Source of the DNA: Nocardioides sp. JQ2195
GTDB lineage: Bacteria > Actinomycetota > Actinomycetes > Propionibacteriales > Nocardioidaceae
NCBI RefSeq assembly: GCF_012272695.1
Contig: NZ_CP050902.1
Coordinates: 3,658,001 to 3,722,000 of the forward strand
Length of the DNA: 64,000 bases
Direction: 5' to 3'
Of the stretch, positions 33,919 to 43,781 are shown one piece after another; the first letter of the stretch is position 1; each line of letters starts with the position of its first letter. The notes under the pieces are model-generated. The model had not been told where the DNA came from. It saw only the letters and a list, made by a program, of their open reading frames with translations, and did not search any database. A program made the position numbers and the translations under genes.

Positions 33919-35550
33919 TCAGGAGAGCGAGGCGAAGACCTCTGCCAACCAACGCCCCTCACGATCGTTGTCGAACCTGAACCTCGACTGGAAGTGGTCC
34001 CGCTCGGGCACCGAGACGACCTGGTTGAGCTCGTGACCGAGCAACGAGGCCATGAGGTACTCGTTGGCTGCGTTGTAGCGGGCGTGCCCGATCGTGATCA
34101 CCCGCTTGGGAGTCGGGGTGAACTCCAGCTGGAACAGCCCGCTGCCCGCGAAGCCGGCCACCACGTCCGCCTGACGGAAGAGCTGGACCTGCTCGGGCAG
34201 GGACATGGTCTCGGGGAACAGGATCTCGAAACCCTGTCGGCGGAAGAGCTCCTCGACCTCGTCGGTGTTGGTGCACCCACGCTTGCGGATCTTCCGCGAG
34301 CAGAAGAACCGTGCCGGCAACTCACGCTCCTCGGCCTGGGCCGCCAACGCGTCTCCCACCCGCTGCCAGGTCTGGAGGATCGCCGGGTGGGCGTATTCGG
34401 GGTTGGAGAACATCGGGGACGGCGAGAACACCCGCTCGACCCGGACCGGGGCGTCGAGGAACACCACGTCCTCACGCGCAATCCCACCGGCCGCCAGCAG
34501 CGCATACTCCCAGCCGCCCATCTGCCGGCCTCGGTTGAGGAACATCAGGACCTTGGCGTCAGGGTGGGCCTGCTTGACCTCCGGCCAGGCCCACAGCCGG
34601 GAGACCACTTCGGTCATGGTGTGCCCGAAGTGCCCGCGGATCTCGTTGTCGAGATGGAAGTAGGTTCCCTCAAGCACAGGGAGGCTGCCGGTCTCGAAGG
34701 GAAGATTGGCGAAGCGCGGAGCCAGCTCGTCGAGGTAGGAGTTCCGCAGCCGGGGGCGAACATTGTGACGAAAGGTGTCGGGCAGCACGAGCCGGTCGTT
34801 GGCCAGCACCTGGCCCGGCGCGGCCACCACGTCGTGATAGGCACGCAAGGAGACGTCGGGGGCGTCGTACTCCGTCGCATACTTGGGCGGACGTTCTTCC
34901 GCACTGTGGTTCACGACAGCGCGGGAGCGGACCCGTTCGCCGGGAATGAGTCGCACCAGATGATCGGGCCCGGCGGGGTTCAGCTCGAGCAGGGTGTTCA
35001 ACGCCGGCTCGTTCATCTTCGCCAGCGCGGGAGCCGACCCCCTGACCAGAACCGCATGGTCCCCGACGAACTCCAACGACTCGGCAGCCTCGGCCAGGTG
35101 GAACCGGTCGTGCTCGACGAGCGGGGCGTCTTCTCCCGGCTCGGACTGGTCTCCGGCCAGGAGGGCCGCGACCTGGTCAAGAATGTCGTGGAACTCGTCG
35201 CGGGCGACGGCGTTGCCGCTGCCCGGGCGTCGGGCCACGTCACGCAGCACCAGACGCCCGCCCGGCCTGACCAGGAACAGCAGGTCTCGCAACCTGCCGA
35301 ACCGAGTCGCCGCCTTGGGGCTCACGTCGACCACGACGTCGAACGGGGCGCGCGCGACCAGGCGTGCGTGCCGCTCCCAGCCAGGTGTGGAGTGAGGCAG
35401 CTCCAGCAGCTCGACATCGGGGTGCTGCCGGGACAGCCACGCTCCGACGCCACTCTCACCGTCGGCAGAGATGACGGCCACCCGCGCTCCAGCACGACCG
35501 AGGCCGGACCGGGTGAGTTCCTGGAGGTTCATGTCCTTGATCTGGTCCAC
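33919..35550 (-). CDS. GT61-type (DUF563) glycosyltransferase, copy B
   Basis: 543 residues, same architecture as copy A. The N-terminal Rossmann-like part has VAVISADGESG and LRDLLFLVRPGGRLVLRD. The C-terminal GT61 domain has TYFHLDNEIRGHFGHTMTE and ADVVAGFAGSGLFQLEF. The two copies align along their whole length with many identical blocks, so they arose by duplication. GTG 35550 was taken as the start; ATG 35532 is possible but its ribosome site is too close. It follows the coiled-coil membrane protein gene by 35 bp. Confidence 0.82.
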   Translation of the reverse strand: MDQIKDMNLQELTRSGLGRAGARVAVISADGESGVGAWLSRQHPDVELLELPHSTPGWERHARLVARAPFDVVVDVSPKAATRFGRLRDLLFLVRPGGRLVLRDVARRPGSGNAVARDEFHDILDQVAALLAGDQSEPGEDAPLVEHDRFHLAEAAESLEFVGDHAVLVRGSAPALAKMNEPALNTLLELNPAGPDHLVRLIPGERVRSRAVVNHSAEERPPKYATEYDAPDVSLRAYHDVVAAPGQVLANDRLVLPDTFRHNVRPRLRNSYLDELAPRFANLPFETGSLPVLEGTYFHLDNEIRGHFGHTMTEVVSRLWAWPEVKQAHPDAKVLMFLNRGRQMGGWEYALLAAGGIAREDVVFLDAPVRVERVFSPSPMFSNPEYAHPAILQTWQRVGDALAAQAEERELPARFFCSRKIRKRGCTNTDEVEELFRRQGFEILFPETMSLPEQVQLFRQADVVAGFAGSGLFQLEFTPTPKRVITIGHARYNAANEYLMASLLGHELNQVVSVPERDHFQSRFRFDNDREGRWLAEVFASLS

Positions 35551-35585
35551 GGTGCGCCGGAGGTCGACTGGCCGATCGAATCGGG

Positions 35586-36173
35586 TCAGGCGCGCTTGCG
35601 GACGGGCATCGCTGCGGCGTCCTCCCAGGCTGCCAGCTCTGCCTTCAGGTCGGTGACCTGCTGCTCGAGGTCAGCCACCGCCACGATCGCCTCGGCGGCG
35701 CGCTCCTCGGCCTCCTCCAGGCGGGCAGACTCACCGGAGAGGCGCACCTGCGCCTGGTCGGCCCGGCGGGACTCGTTGCCAAGCTTCAAGGTGGTCTCGG
35801 CGACCTTGCGCTGCGCCGCGGCGAGCTCACCCTCGAGCTCGTGGATGAGCTTCTGGCGGGCGCTGATGCGCTCGGTCATGGTCTCGGCGAACTTCTTGCT
35901 CTCGGCGGTGCGTTCGTCGGTGAGATCGCGGTAGGCCTGTGCCTGTTGCGCACGGTCGCGGGCCGCGTCCCGGCGTGACTGCATCAGCTCGGAGTGGGTG
36001 ATCTTGGTGGCCGCTGCACCGAGGACGAGGGCGACCACCGAAGCGACGGAGACGAGGATCAATGAGCCGGTCAGCAGCGCAGAGAAGACGACGAGCGCGG
36101 CGATCGTGATGAGGGCAACAGCCACCGTGATGCGGGTGCTCCGCTGGCGACGACGAGCGTTGGGGGAAGCCAT
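35586..36173 (-). CDS. Membrane protein with two N-terminal helices and a long coiled coil
   Basis: 195 residues. A basic N-terminus (ASPNARRRQRSTR) precedes two hydrophobic helices (about 15-31 and 36-55). About 115 residues of continuous Glu/Arg/Ala-rich coiled coil follow (roughly 65-185). No family is recognised. With both termini inside the cell, the coil would reach into the cytoplasm. Its place beside polymer glycosyltransferases suggests a scaffold or length ruler, which is speculation. It may instead belong with DUF3180, whose stop codon lies 9 bp upstream. Confidence 0.65.
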   Translation of the reverse strand: MASPNARRRQRSTRITVAVALITIAALVVFSALLTGSLILVSVASVVALVLGAAATKITHSELMQSRRDAARDRAQQAQAYRDLTDERTAESKKFAETMTERISARQKLIHELEGELAAAQRKVAETTLKLGNESRRADQAQVRLSGESARLEEAEERAAEAIVAVADLEQQVTDLKAELAAWEDAAAMPVRKRA

Positions 36174-36182
36174 GGACCCACA

Positions 36183-36656
36183 CTAGGTCGCGGAGTCGTC
36201 ATCCCTGACCCGACACGCGCGTTCGAGCAGGAGTGCTGCACCACACATGGCCAACCCCGCCAACGCCGCGAGCCCACCCCGGATGCTGCGCTGCTCCGCC
36301 AGCTCGGCGCTCATGCCCAGCCACGCCAACGCGTAACCGGCGTAGCCGCCGGCCACCAGTGCGCCGACCAAGGCGCATGCCTTGGCCAAGACCAGGCGGT
36401 TCACGGCCCGGTGGGGGTCGAGGTAGAGACGACGGGCGATCGTGCGCCGAGTCGCCCACGCGACGGCGCCCAGAACCACGGCCACGAAGGCCAGCGCCAG
36501 GACCGGGATCCAGGTGACCACCGGCGACGAGTCGGCGTACGCCTGGGTGAGCGGACGCAGCGCCCAGCCACCGACCAGTCCCGCCGCGACGCAGCCCGCC
36601 AGAGCCCCGAAGGGCGTGGGTGCGACGTGCGGTTCCTCGGGCGGTCGATCGATCAT
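36183..36656 (-). CDS. DUF3180-family membrane protein
   Basis: 157 residues with four hydrophobic helices: near 15-32, 47-68, 88-108 and 128-145. The pattern and its place directly after folK match the DUF3180 proteins of actinobacteria (next to folK in mycobacteria too). Function is unknown. It starts 19 bp after the folK stop. It forms the right-hand border of the accessory envelope cluster. Confidence 0.8.
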   Translation of the reverse strand: MIDRPPEEPHVAPTPFGALAGCVAAGLVGGWALRPLTQAYADSSPVVTWIPVLALAFVAVVLGAVAWATRRTIARRLYLDPHRAVNRLVLAKACALVGALVAGGYAGYALAWLGMSAELAEQRSIRGGLAALAGLAMCGAALLLERACRVRDDDSAT

Positions 36657-36675
36657 CGAGAACCCGAGGGGTCGC

Positions 36676-37251
36676 TCACGCCAGGTCGAGTTCGAGGGTC
36701 AGGTCGTCACGCAGCTTGACCCCGCCCTGGTCGACGTCGCCCAGCAGCTCGGCCACGGGGCCGGCGTCGGGCAGCACGGCGTCGGGCTCGAGGTCGTGCC
36801 ACGGCTTGAGCACGAAGGCACGCTCGCGCGCACGTGGGTGCGGGAGGTGCAGGAAGTCGTCGCTGGAGCGTCGGTCGCCGACCACGATCAGGTCGACGTC
36901 GAGGGTGCGCGGCGCGTTCTTCTCCGACGGACGCTCCCGGTCGAAGGCGTCCTCGATGGCCAGTGCACGGTCGAGGAGGGTCGAGGCCGGGAGGGTGGTG
37001 TCGAGGAGCACGACGGCGTTGAGGAAGTTGTCGGAGCCCGCAGGAGCCCCCACAGGCTCGGTCTCGTAGACCCCGGAGACCGCCGTCACCCACACGTCAG
37101 GAGTGTCCGCCAGCGAGTTCACAGCACCCTGGAGGCTGGCCAACCGCTCCCCGAGATTGGAGCCCAGAGCCAGCACCGCCCGCCGGATCGGGTGCATCTC
37201 ACCAGTCAGCGTGTCGGCGTCGATCAGGTTCGGGTTGGGGGTCTCAGTCAC
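36676..37251 (-). CDS. folK: 2-amino-4-hydroxy-6-hydroxymethyldihydropteridine diphosphokinase FolK
   Basis: 191 residues. Conserved segments are LALGSNLGERLASL (27-40), VSGVYETEPVG, DNFLNAVV, the ATP-binding RPSEKNAPRTLDVDLI and LPHPRARERAFVL. It transfers pyrophosphate to hydroxymethyl-dihydropterin in folate synthesis. The first 20 residues are not conserved; GTG 37251 overlaps the folB stop by 4 bp and is therefore preferred. Confidence 0.96.
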   Translation of the reverse strand: MTETPNPNLIDADTLTGEMHPIRRAVLALGSNLGERLASLQGAVNSLADTPDVWVTAVSGVYETEPVGAPAGSDNFLNAVVLLDTTLPASTLLDRALAIEDAFDRERPSEKNAPRTLDVDLIVVGDRRSSDDFLHLPHPRARERAFVLKPWHDLEPDAVLPDAGPVAELLGDVDQGGVKLRDDLTLELDLA

Positions 37252-37622
37252 GGCTGCAACGTCCTCTTCCGGGTAATCGTCAGCGCAACATCCGAGAATG
37301 TTGCGTCAATGGGGGCGTCCGGCTTGTGCACCGTCACCCGGGACCATTCAACACGATCGTCCAAGAGACAGACATCCGCGATGCGTTGGGCAAGGGTTTC
37401 GATCAGGTCGACCGGATCGGACTCCACGGCGGCTTTCACCGAATCCACGAGGTTTCCGTAATGAACGGTCTCATGCAAGTCATCCGTGCTTGCCGCAGGG
37501 GTGGTGTCGAGGCCGAGGGTGAGATCGATCACGAAGACCTGTCCCTCACGCCGCTCGAAATCGAACACCCCATGGTGCCCGAAGCACTCGATTCCGGTGA
37601 CGGTGAGCTCGTCGTGTGCCAT
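37248..37622 (-). CDS. folB: Dihydroneopterin aldolase FolB
   Basis: 124 residues. Typical features are the start LTVTGIECFGHHGVFDFERREGQ (7-29), YGNLVDSVKAAVE with the conserved Tyr, LIETLAQRIAD with the catalytic Glu, and VTVHKPDAPI. It cleaves dihydroneopterin to hydroxymethyl-dihydropterin, the substrate of FolK. ATG 37622 shares one base with the folP stop. Confidence 0.96.
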   Translation of the reverse strand: MAHDELTVTGIECFGHHGVFDFERREGQVFVIDLTLGLDTTPAASTDDLHETVHYGNLVDSVKAAVESDPVDLIETLAQRIADVCLLDDRVEWSRVTVHKPDAPIDATFSDVALTITRKRTLQP

Positions 37623-38479
37623 CAGTCGTCTCCTTGACCCTTCCGGAAGCGCTCGACCACTCGGATCGCATCGTGGCTGGCGCGGACGTCGTGCACGCGA
37701 ACGCCCCACATGCCCTGCAGCGCCACGATGGTGGTCAGGGCGACGTTGGCGTGCTCCCTCTCCCCGACCGGCCGGGGCCCCTCGGGGCCACCGAGGAGGG
37801 TGCCGAGGAACGACTTGCGGCTCGAGCCGACAAGGATGGGACGGCCGAGGTCCTCCAGGGCCGCCAGGTCCTGCAGCAGCTCCCAGTTGTGGTCGGACGA
37901 CTTCGCGAAGCCGAGCCCCGGGTCGATCACGGTGCGTTCGAGGTCAACCCCGGCTGCGACGGCGGCGTCGAGGCGTGCGGACAGCTCGTCATGCACGGCG
38001 GTGACCACTCCGCCCGGGCCGTCGTAGTGGGCATGACCCTGCATCTCGGTGCTGTGCGCGCGCCAGTGCATCGCCGCGTAGATGACGTCATGACGCGCGG
38101 CGACGCCGAGGATGCCGGGGTCGGCCAGCCCGCCGGAGACGTCGTTGATGATCAGCGCTCCGGCACGCACAGCCGCCTCGGCCACCTCGGCACGCATCGT
38201 GTCCACCGAGACGGCACAGCCCTCGCCGGCGAGGGCGGTGATCACCGGGACCACACGGTCGAGCTCCTCCGACACCAGCGGGCGGGTCGCCCCCGGGCGG
38301 GTGGACTCACCCCCGATGTCGAGGATGTCGGCGCCGTGCTCCATCAGCTCACGCCCATGGGCGATCGCACTGTCGGTCGTGGCGAACCGACCGCCGTCGG
38401 AGAACGAGTCAGGAGTGACGTTGACGATGCCCATGATCCGCGGCCGGGTCCGCGGGGCCAGCAGCTCATCGGGTCGCAC
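37622..38479 (-). CDS. folP: Dihydropteroate synthase FolP
   Basis: 285 residues. MGIVNVTPDSFSDGG (16-30), DIGGESTRPGA (54-64), IINDVSGG, VIDPGLGFAK and VGSSRKSFLG are all present. These are the pterin, diphosphate and sulfonamide-binding loops. It joins hydroxymethyl-dihydropterin diphosphate and p-aminobenzoate. GTG 38479 lies 3 bp after the folE stop. Confidence 0.97.
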   Translation of the reverse strand: MRPDELLAPRTRPRIMGIVNVTPDSFSDGGRFATTDSAIAHGRELMEHGADILDIGGESTRPGATRPLVSEELDRVVPVITALAGEGCAVSVDTMRAEVAEAAVRAGALIINDVSGGLADPGILGVAARHDVIYAAMHWRAHSTEMQGHAHYDGPGGVVTAVHDELSARLDAAVAAGVDLERTVIDPGLGFAKSSDHNWELLQDLAALEDLGRPILVGSSRKSFLGTLLGGPEGPRPVGEREHANVALTTIVALQGMWGVRVHDVRASHDAIRVVERFRKGQGDD

Positions 38480-38482
38480 GGG

Positions 38483-39093
38483 TCACCTGCTGCGGTGGAT
38501 CAGCGCCATGGCCTCGGAGCGGGTGGCACTGTTGTGCATGATGCCCCGGACCGCGGAGGTGATGGTGCGGGCGCCGGCCTTGCGCACCCCGCGCATGGTC
38601 ATGCACAGGTGCTCGGCCTCGATCACCACGATGACGCCACGGGCCTCGAGGATCTCGATCAGTGCGTCGGCGACCTGCGTGGTCAGTCGCTCCTGCACCT
38701 GGGGCCGCTTGGCATAGACGTCGACCAGGCGGGCCAGCTTGGACAACCCGGTGATCTTTCCGGACTCGGCCGGGATGTAGCCGACGTGGGCGACGCCGGT
38801 GAACGGGACGAGGTGGTGCTCGCACATCGACCAGAGCTCGATGTCGCGGACCAGCACCATCTCGTCGTGACCGATGTCGAAGGTCGTGGTGAGGACGTCC
38901 TCGGGACGCTGTCGCAGACCGGCGGTCAGCTCGGCGTACGCCCTCGCGACGCGCGCCGGAGTCTCGCGCAGCCCCTCACGCTCGGGGTCCTCGCCGATGG
39001 CGGCGAGCAGCTCACGGACGGCGGCCTCCGCACGGGCGTGGTCGAAGTCGGGGAAACTGGCCGGATCCCGGTCAGCGGCGCTGATCGGGTCGG

Positions 39094-39097
<4 letters not shown>
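38483..39097 (-). CDS. folE: GTP cyclohydrolase I FolE
   Basis: 204 residues. Zinc ligands are in [10 protein letters not shown] and [20 protein letters not shown], the catalytic His region and [10 protein letters not shown] follow. It makes dihydroneopterin triphosphate, the first step of folate synthesis. Start ATG 39097 overlaps the ftsH stop by 4 bp (ATGA), so folate synthesis is coupled to ftsH expression, as in mycobacteria. Confidence 0.97.
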
Positions 39098-41115
<2,018 letters not shown>

Positions 41116-41155
41116 AGACTTCTCTCGGGACAGCTCACGGGGTTATCCCTGAGCG

Positions 41156-41188
41156 GCGACCATGTGGGGTTTGACGGTACATGGTCGC
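41156..41188. promoter_or_regulatory. 10-bp perfect inverted repeat between hpt and ftsH
   Basis: GCGACCATGT (41156-41165) and ACATGGTCGC (41179-41188) are exact complements with a 13-bp spacer. No T-run follows, so an operator upstream of ftsH is more likely than a terminator. Confidence 0.55.
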
Positions 41189-41216
41189 AGAAAGTCGCCC
41201 CCGGTGAGGACTCCGG

Positions 41217-41768
41217 TCAGGAGTAGACGTGGGGGGCGAGCGTGCCGATGTCGCGCAGGTTGCGGTAGCGCTCCTTGTAGTCGAGCCCGTAGCCGACCAC
41301 GAACTCGTTGGGGATGTCCCAACCGACGTACTTCGGCTCGATCGGCATCGCCATCGCCTCCGGCTTGCGCAGGAGGGTGGCGATCTCGACGCTGGCCGGC
41401 TTGCGGCTCGACAGGTTGTTGACCAACCAGCTCAGGGTCAGGCCGGTGTCGATGATCTCGTCGACGATCAGCACGTGACGTCCGGAGATGTCGGTGTCGA
41501 GGTCCTTGAGGATGCGCACCACGCCGCTGGACTTGGTGCCGGAGCCGTAGGAGCTCACCGCCATCCAGTCCATCTCCAGGTGGCTGGGCAGTGACCGGGC
41601 CAGGTCGGCCATCACCATCACCGCACCGCGCAGGACCCCCACCATCAGGAGGTTCTTGCCTTCGTAGTCGGCCGCAATCGTGTCGGCCATCTCCTGCAGC
41701 TTCGCCTGAATCTGCTCCTCGGTGAAGAGGACGTTGACCAGATCGCTGTCGACATGGGCGGAATCCAT
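41217..41768 (-). CDS. hpt: Hypoxanthine-guanine phosphoribosyltransferase Hpt
   Basis: 183 residues, usual length. The PRPP-binding motif is VLIVDEIIDTGLTL (about 107-120); MVGVLRGAVMVMADL and YVGWDIPNEFVVGYGLDY complete the HGPRT signature. It salvages hypoxanthine and guanine. ATG 41768 is preceded at 6 nt by CAGTCT, a near match to the leaderless promoter pattern. In mycobacteria hpt directly follows tilS; here a VOC gene and a double hairpin stand between. Confidence 0.96.
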   Translation of the reverse strand: MDSAHVDSDLVNVLFTEEQIQAKLQEMADTIAADYEGKNLLMVGVLRGAVMVMADLARSLPSHLEMDWMAVSSYGSGTKSSGVVRILKDLDTDISGRHVLIVDEIIDTGLTLSWLVNNLSSRKPASVEIATLLRKPEAMAMPIEPKYVGWDIPNEFVVGYGLDYKERYRNLRDIGTLAPHVYS

Positions 41769-41791
41769 GGCGTCAGACTGCCACACCGCCC

Positions 41792-41850
41792 TCCCCTTTC
41801 CCCGGGCGCCCGGGGAAAGGGGAACGCCCCGGCCGGGAATTCCGGCCGGG
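41792..41850. terminator. Double-hairpin terminator downstream of the VOC gene
   Basis: Positions 41792-41823 form a perfect 32-bp palindrome centred on CCCGGGC/GCCCGGG. Positions 41828-41836 and 41842-41850 form a 9-bp stem CCCGGCCGG/CCGGCCGGG with loop gaatt. There is no T-tract. The pair resembles the double hairpin at 12902-12961. Confidence 0.75.
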
Positions 41851-41895
41851 AGGTGGGCGCGGCGCGATCTCCTTGCCCGCCCCTCGGCGTCCGGC

Positions 41896-42732
41896 TCAGG
41901 GGGCGCCGGTGAACTGGCTCGCCGTGAAGACAGCCCCCTGCGGGTCACGGACCACCGTCGCCCGGACCCACGGCAGGTCCATGGGCTTCTGGAGCACCTC
42001 GCCACCCAGCTCCTCGACCCGGGCAGCGATCGCGTCGGCGTCGTCGACGGCGAACGTCACGTCCCAACGGGCCGCGTCGTCGGATCCCTGGGGGATCAAG
42101 GACAGCGTGGCCACCGCCTCCTCGAAACGGGCGGGTGCCCCGAACTCGGCCTGGCGCTCGCGATTGCCCGGGTTGCGCTGCTCCAGGAAGTCGCCGTAGG
42201 CCGGCAGCGCCCACATCTGCCCGTCCCCGACGTCGATCGCCTCCCAGCCGAAGACGGCGCCGTAGAACTTCTCCGCCGCGCCGCCGTCCCGGGTGTGCAG
42301 GTCGTTGAAGTTCACCGACCCGTGGGCATTCACGCGCTCGGCGCCTCGGTTGTCCCCCGCCTGCCACAGGCCCAGGAGGGCACCCCCGGGGTCCTTCACC
42401 ATCGCCCGGCGACCGGTGGCACCGCCGGGGCCCAGGTCGGTCGCCGGGACCACGATCTCACCACCGGCGGCCCACACCCGGTCGACGACCGTGTCGACGT
42501 CGTCGACACGGATGTAGGAGTTCCACGCGGTCGCCTCGCCCTCTCGCGAACCGATCGCCGCCACGGTCTCGCCGTCGATCCGGGCGTAGGCGTAGCGAGC
42601 CGGGGCGTTCGGCGGGGTGCGCTCCTCGAACTCCCAGCCGAAGAGGCCTCCGTAGAACGTCTGGGCGGCATCGACGTCGGGCGGGGTCAGGTCCACCCAG
42701 CAGGGAACGCCGGCGATGTATCGGTCAGTCAT
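41896..42732 (-). CDS. Two-domain VOC-family protein
   Basis: 278 residues made of two glyoxalase-fold halves. The first opens VPCWVDLTPPDVDAAQTFYG (9-28) and includes YIRVDDVD and MVKDPGGALLGLWQ. The second opens VNFNDLHTRDGGAAEKFYG (about 139-157) and includes FAVDDAD and VVRDPQGAVFT. This layout is typical of actinobacterial proteins annotated as glyoxalase or hydroxylase-like. No reaction can be assigned. It sits as an extra gene between tilS and hpt. Confidence 0.82.
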   Translation of the reverse strand: MTDRYIAGVPCWVDLTPPDVDAAQTFYGGLFGWEFEERTPPNAPARYAYARIDGETVAAIGSREGEATAWNSYIRVDDVDTVVDRVWAAGGEIVVPATDLGPGGATGRRAMVKDPGGALLGLWQAGDNRGAERVNAHGSVNFNDLHTRDGGAAEKFYGAVFGWEAIDVGDGQMWALPAYGDFLEQRNPGNRERQAEFGAPARFEEAVATLSLIPQGSDDAARWDVTFAVDDADAIAARVEELGGEVLQKPMDLPWVRATVVRDPQGAVFTASQFTGAP

Positions 42733-42782
42733 CAGTTGCTCCTCGGTGTCGGTGACGATTCGTCCACCACGCTAGGAGCGAT

Positions 42783-43781
42783 TCAGGTCAGGTCCTGACC
42801 GCTGAGGAAGAGCAGGTTCCCGTCGTTCCGGACCACGCGCAGGTGTCCCGGCAGGTCGATCCACTTCTGCCCGCGCCAGTCGGTGACCAGGCGCTCCATC
42901 GCGACGACGTGCTCGTGGAAGAGCTCGGACGAGGGAGATCCGGCCTCCAGGGCGGCGAGACGCAGCACCCGGGTGCGCACCGATGCGGCCAGTGCGGCCA
43001 GCCCCTCGACCGGCAAGGTGATCGTCGGCCCGTCGGCCCCCGCGAGGGACGAGTACGCCGCATCGGCGAGCTCGTCGAGGAACTCCATGTCAGGGCGCAG
43101 CAGCTCCGCGGTGCGGGCCAGCGCCACCGCGACTCCGGGCCCGAGCTCGCTCTCCAGCACCGGGAGCACCGTGTGCCGCACCCGTGCCCGGGTGAACCGT
43201 GGGTCCTGGTTGTGGGGGTCGGACCACACCTCGATCCCCTCCGCCTCGCACGCGGCGACCGTGTCGGCCCGGGAGACGTCGAGCAGGGGCCGGGCGAAGA
43301 CGTCGAAGGAGCGTCGCATCCCGGCCACCGCACGCCCACCGGATCCGCGGGCCAACCCGAGGAGCACCGTCTCGGCCTGGTCGTCGCGAGTGTGCCCGAG
43401 GAGCACCGACGAGGCCTCGAAGTGGGTGGCCATCTGCTCCAGCACGGCATAGCGCGCGTGCCGGGCGGCCGCTTCGGGCCCCTGCCCCGAGGCAACGGGC
43501 ACGTCCACGCGAGCCGACACCGTCTCGTCGGCCCCGAGCCCGGCCATCTGCTCCACGACCGTGGCCGCGCGCTGCGCCGAGGCGTCCTGCAGACCGTGGT
43601 CAACAGTGGCACCGACCACCTTCAACGACATCTTGTGGCCCTCGAAGACTGTCGCCGAGAGCAGCGCCAGCGAGTCGGCGCCACCCGAGCAGGCGACCAG
43701 CACGGCGCCGCCCGGTTCCACGGCAGCGAGCACGCGTCGTACGACGAGGCGCACCGCGGCCAGCGCCGGGTGCAGGGTCAT
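42783..43781 (-). CDS. tilS: tRNA(Ile)-lysidine synthetase TilS
   Basis: 332 residues. The PP-loop is VACSGGADSLALL (29-41), followed by VDHGLQ, LGHTRDDQAETVLLGLARGSG and DPHNQDPRFTRARVRH. It adds lysine to C34 of the AUA-reading tRNA(Ile). The length fits the short actinobacterial form. ATG 43781 overlaps the zinc-protease stop by 4 bp, so the two are co-translated. Confidence 0.96.
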   Translation of the reverse strand: MTLHPALAAVRLVVRRVLAAVEPGGAVLVACSGGADSLALLSATVFEGHKMSLKVVGATVDHGLQDASAQRAATVVEQMAGLGADETVSARVDVPVASGQGPEAAARHARYAVLEQMATHFEASSVLLGHTRDDQAETVLLGLARGSGGRAVAGMRRSFDVFARPLLDVSRADTVAACEAEGIEVWSDPHNQDPRFTRARVRHTVLPVLESELGPGVAVALARTAELLRPDMEFLDELADAAYSSLAGADGPTITLPVEGLAALAASVRTRVLRLAALEAGSPSSELFHEHVVAMERLVTDWRGQKWIDLPGHLRVVRNDGNLLFLSGQDLT

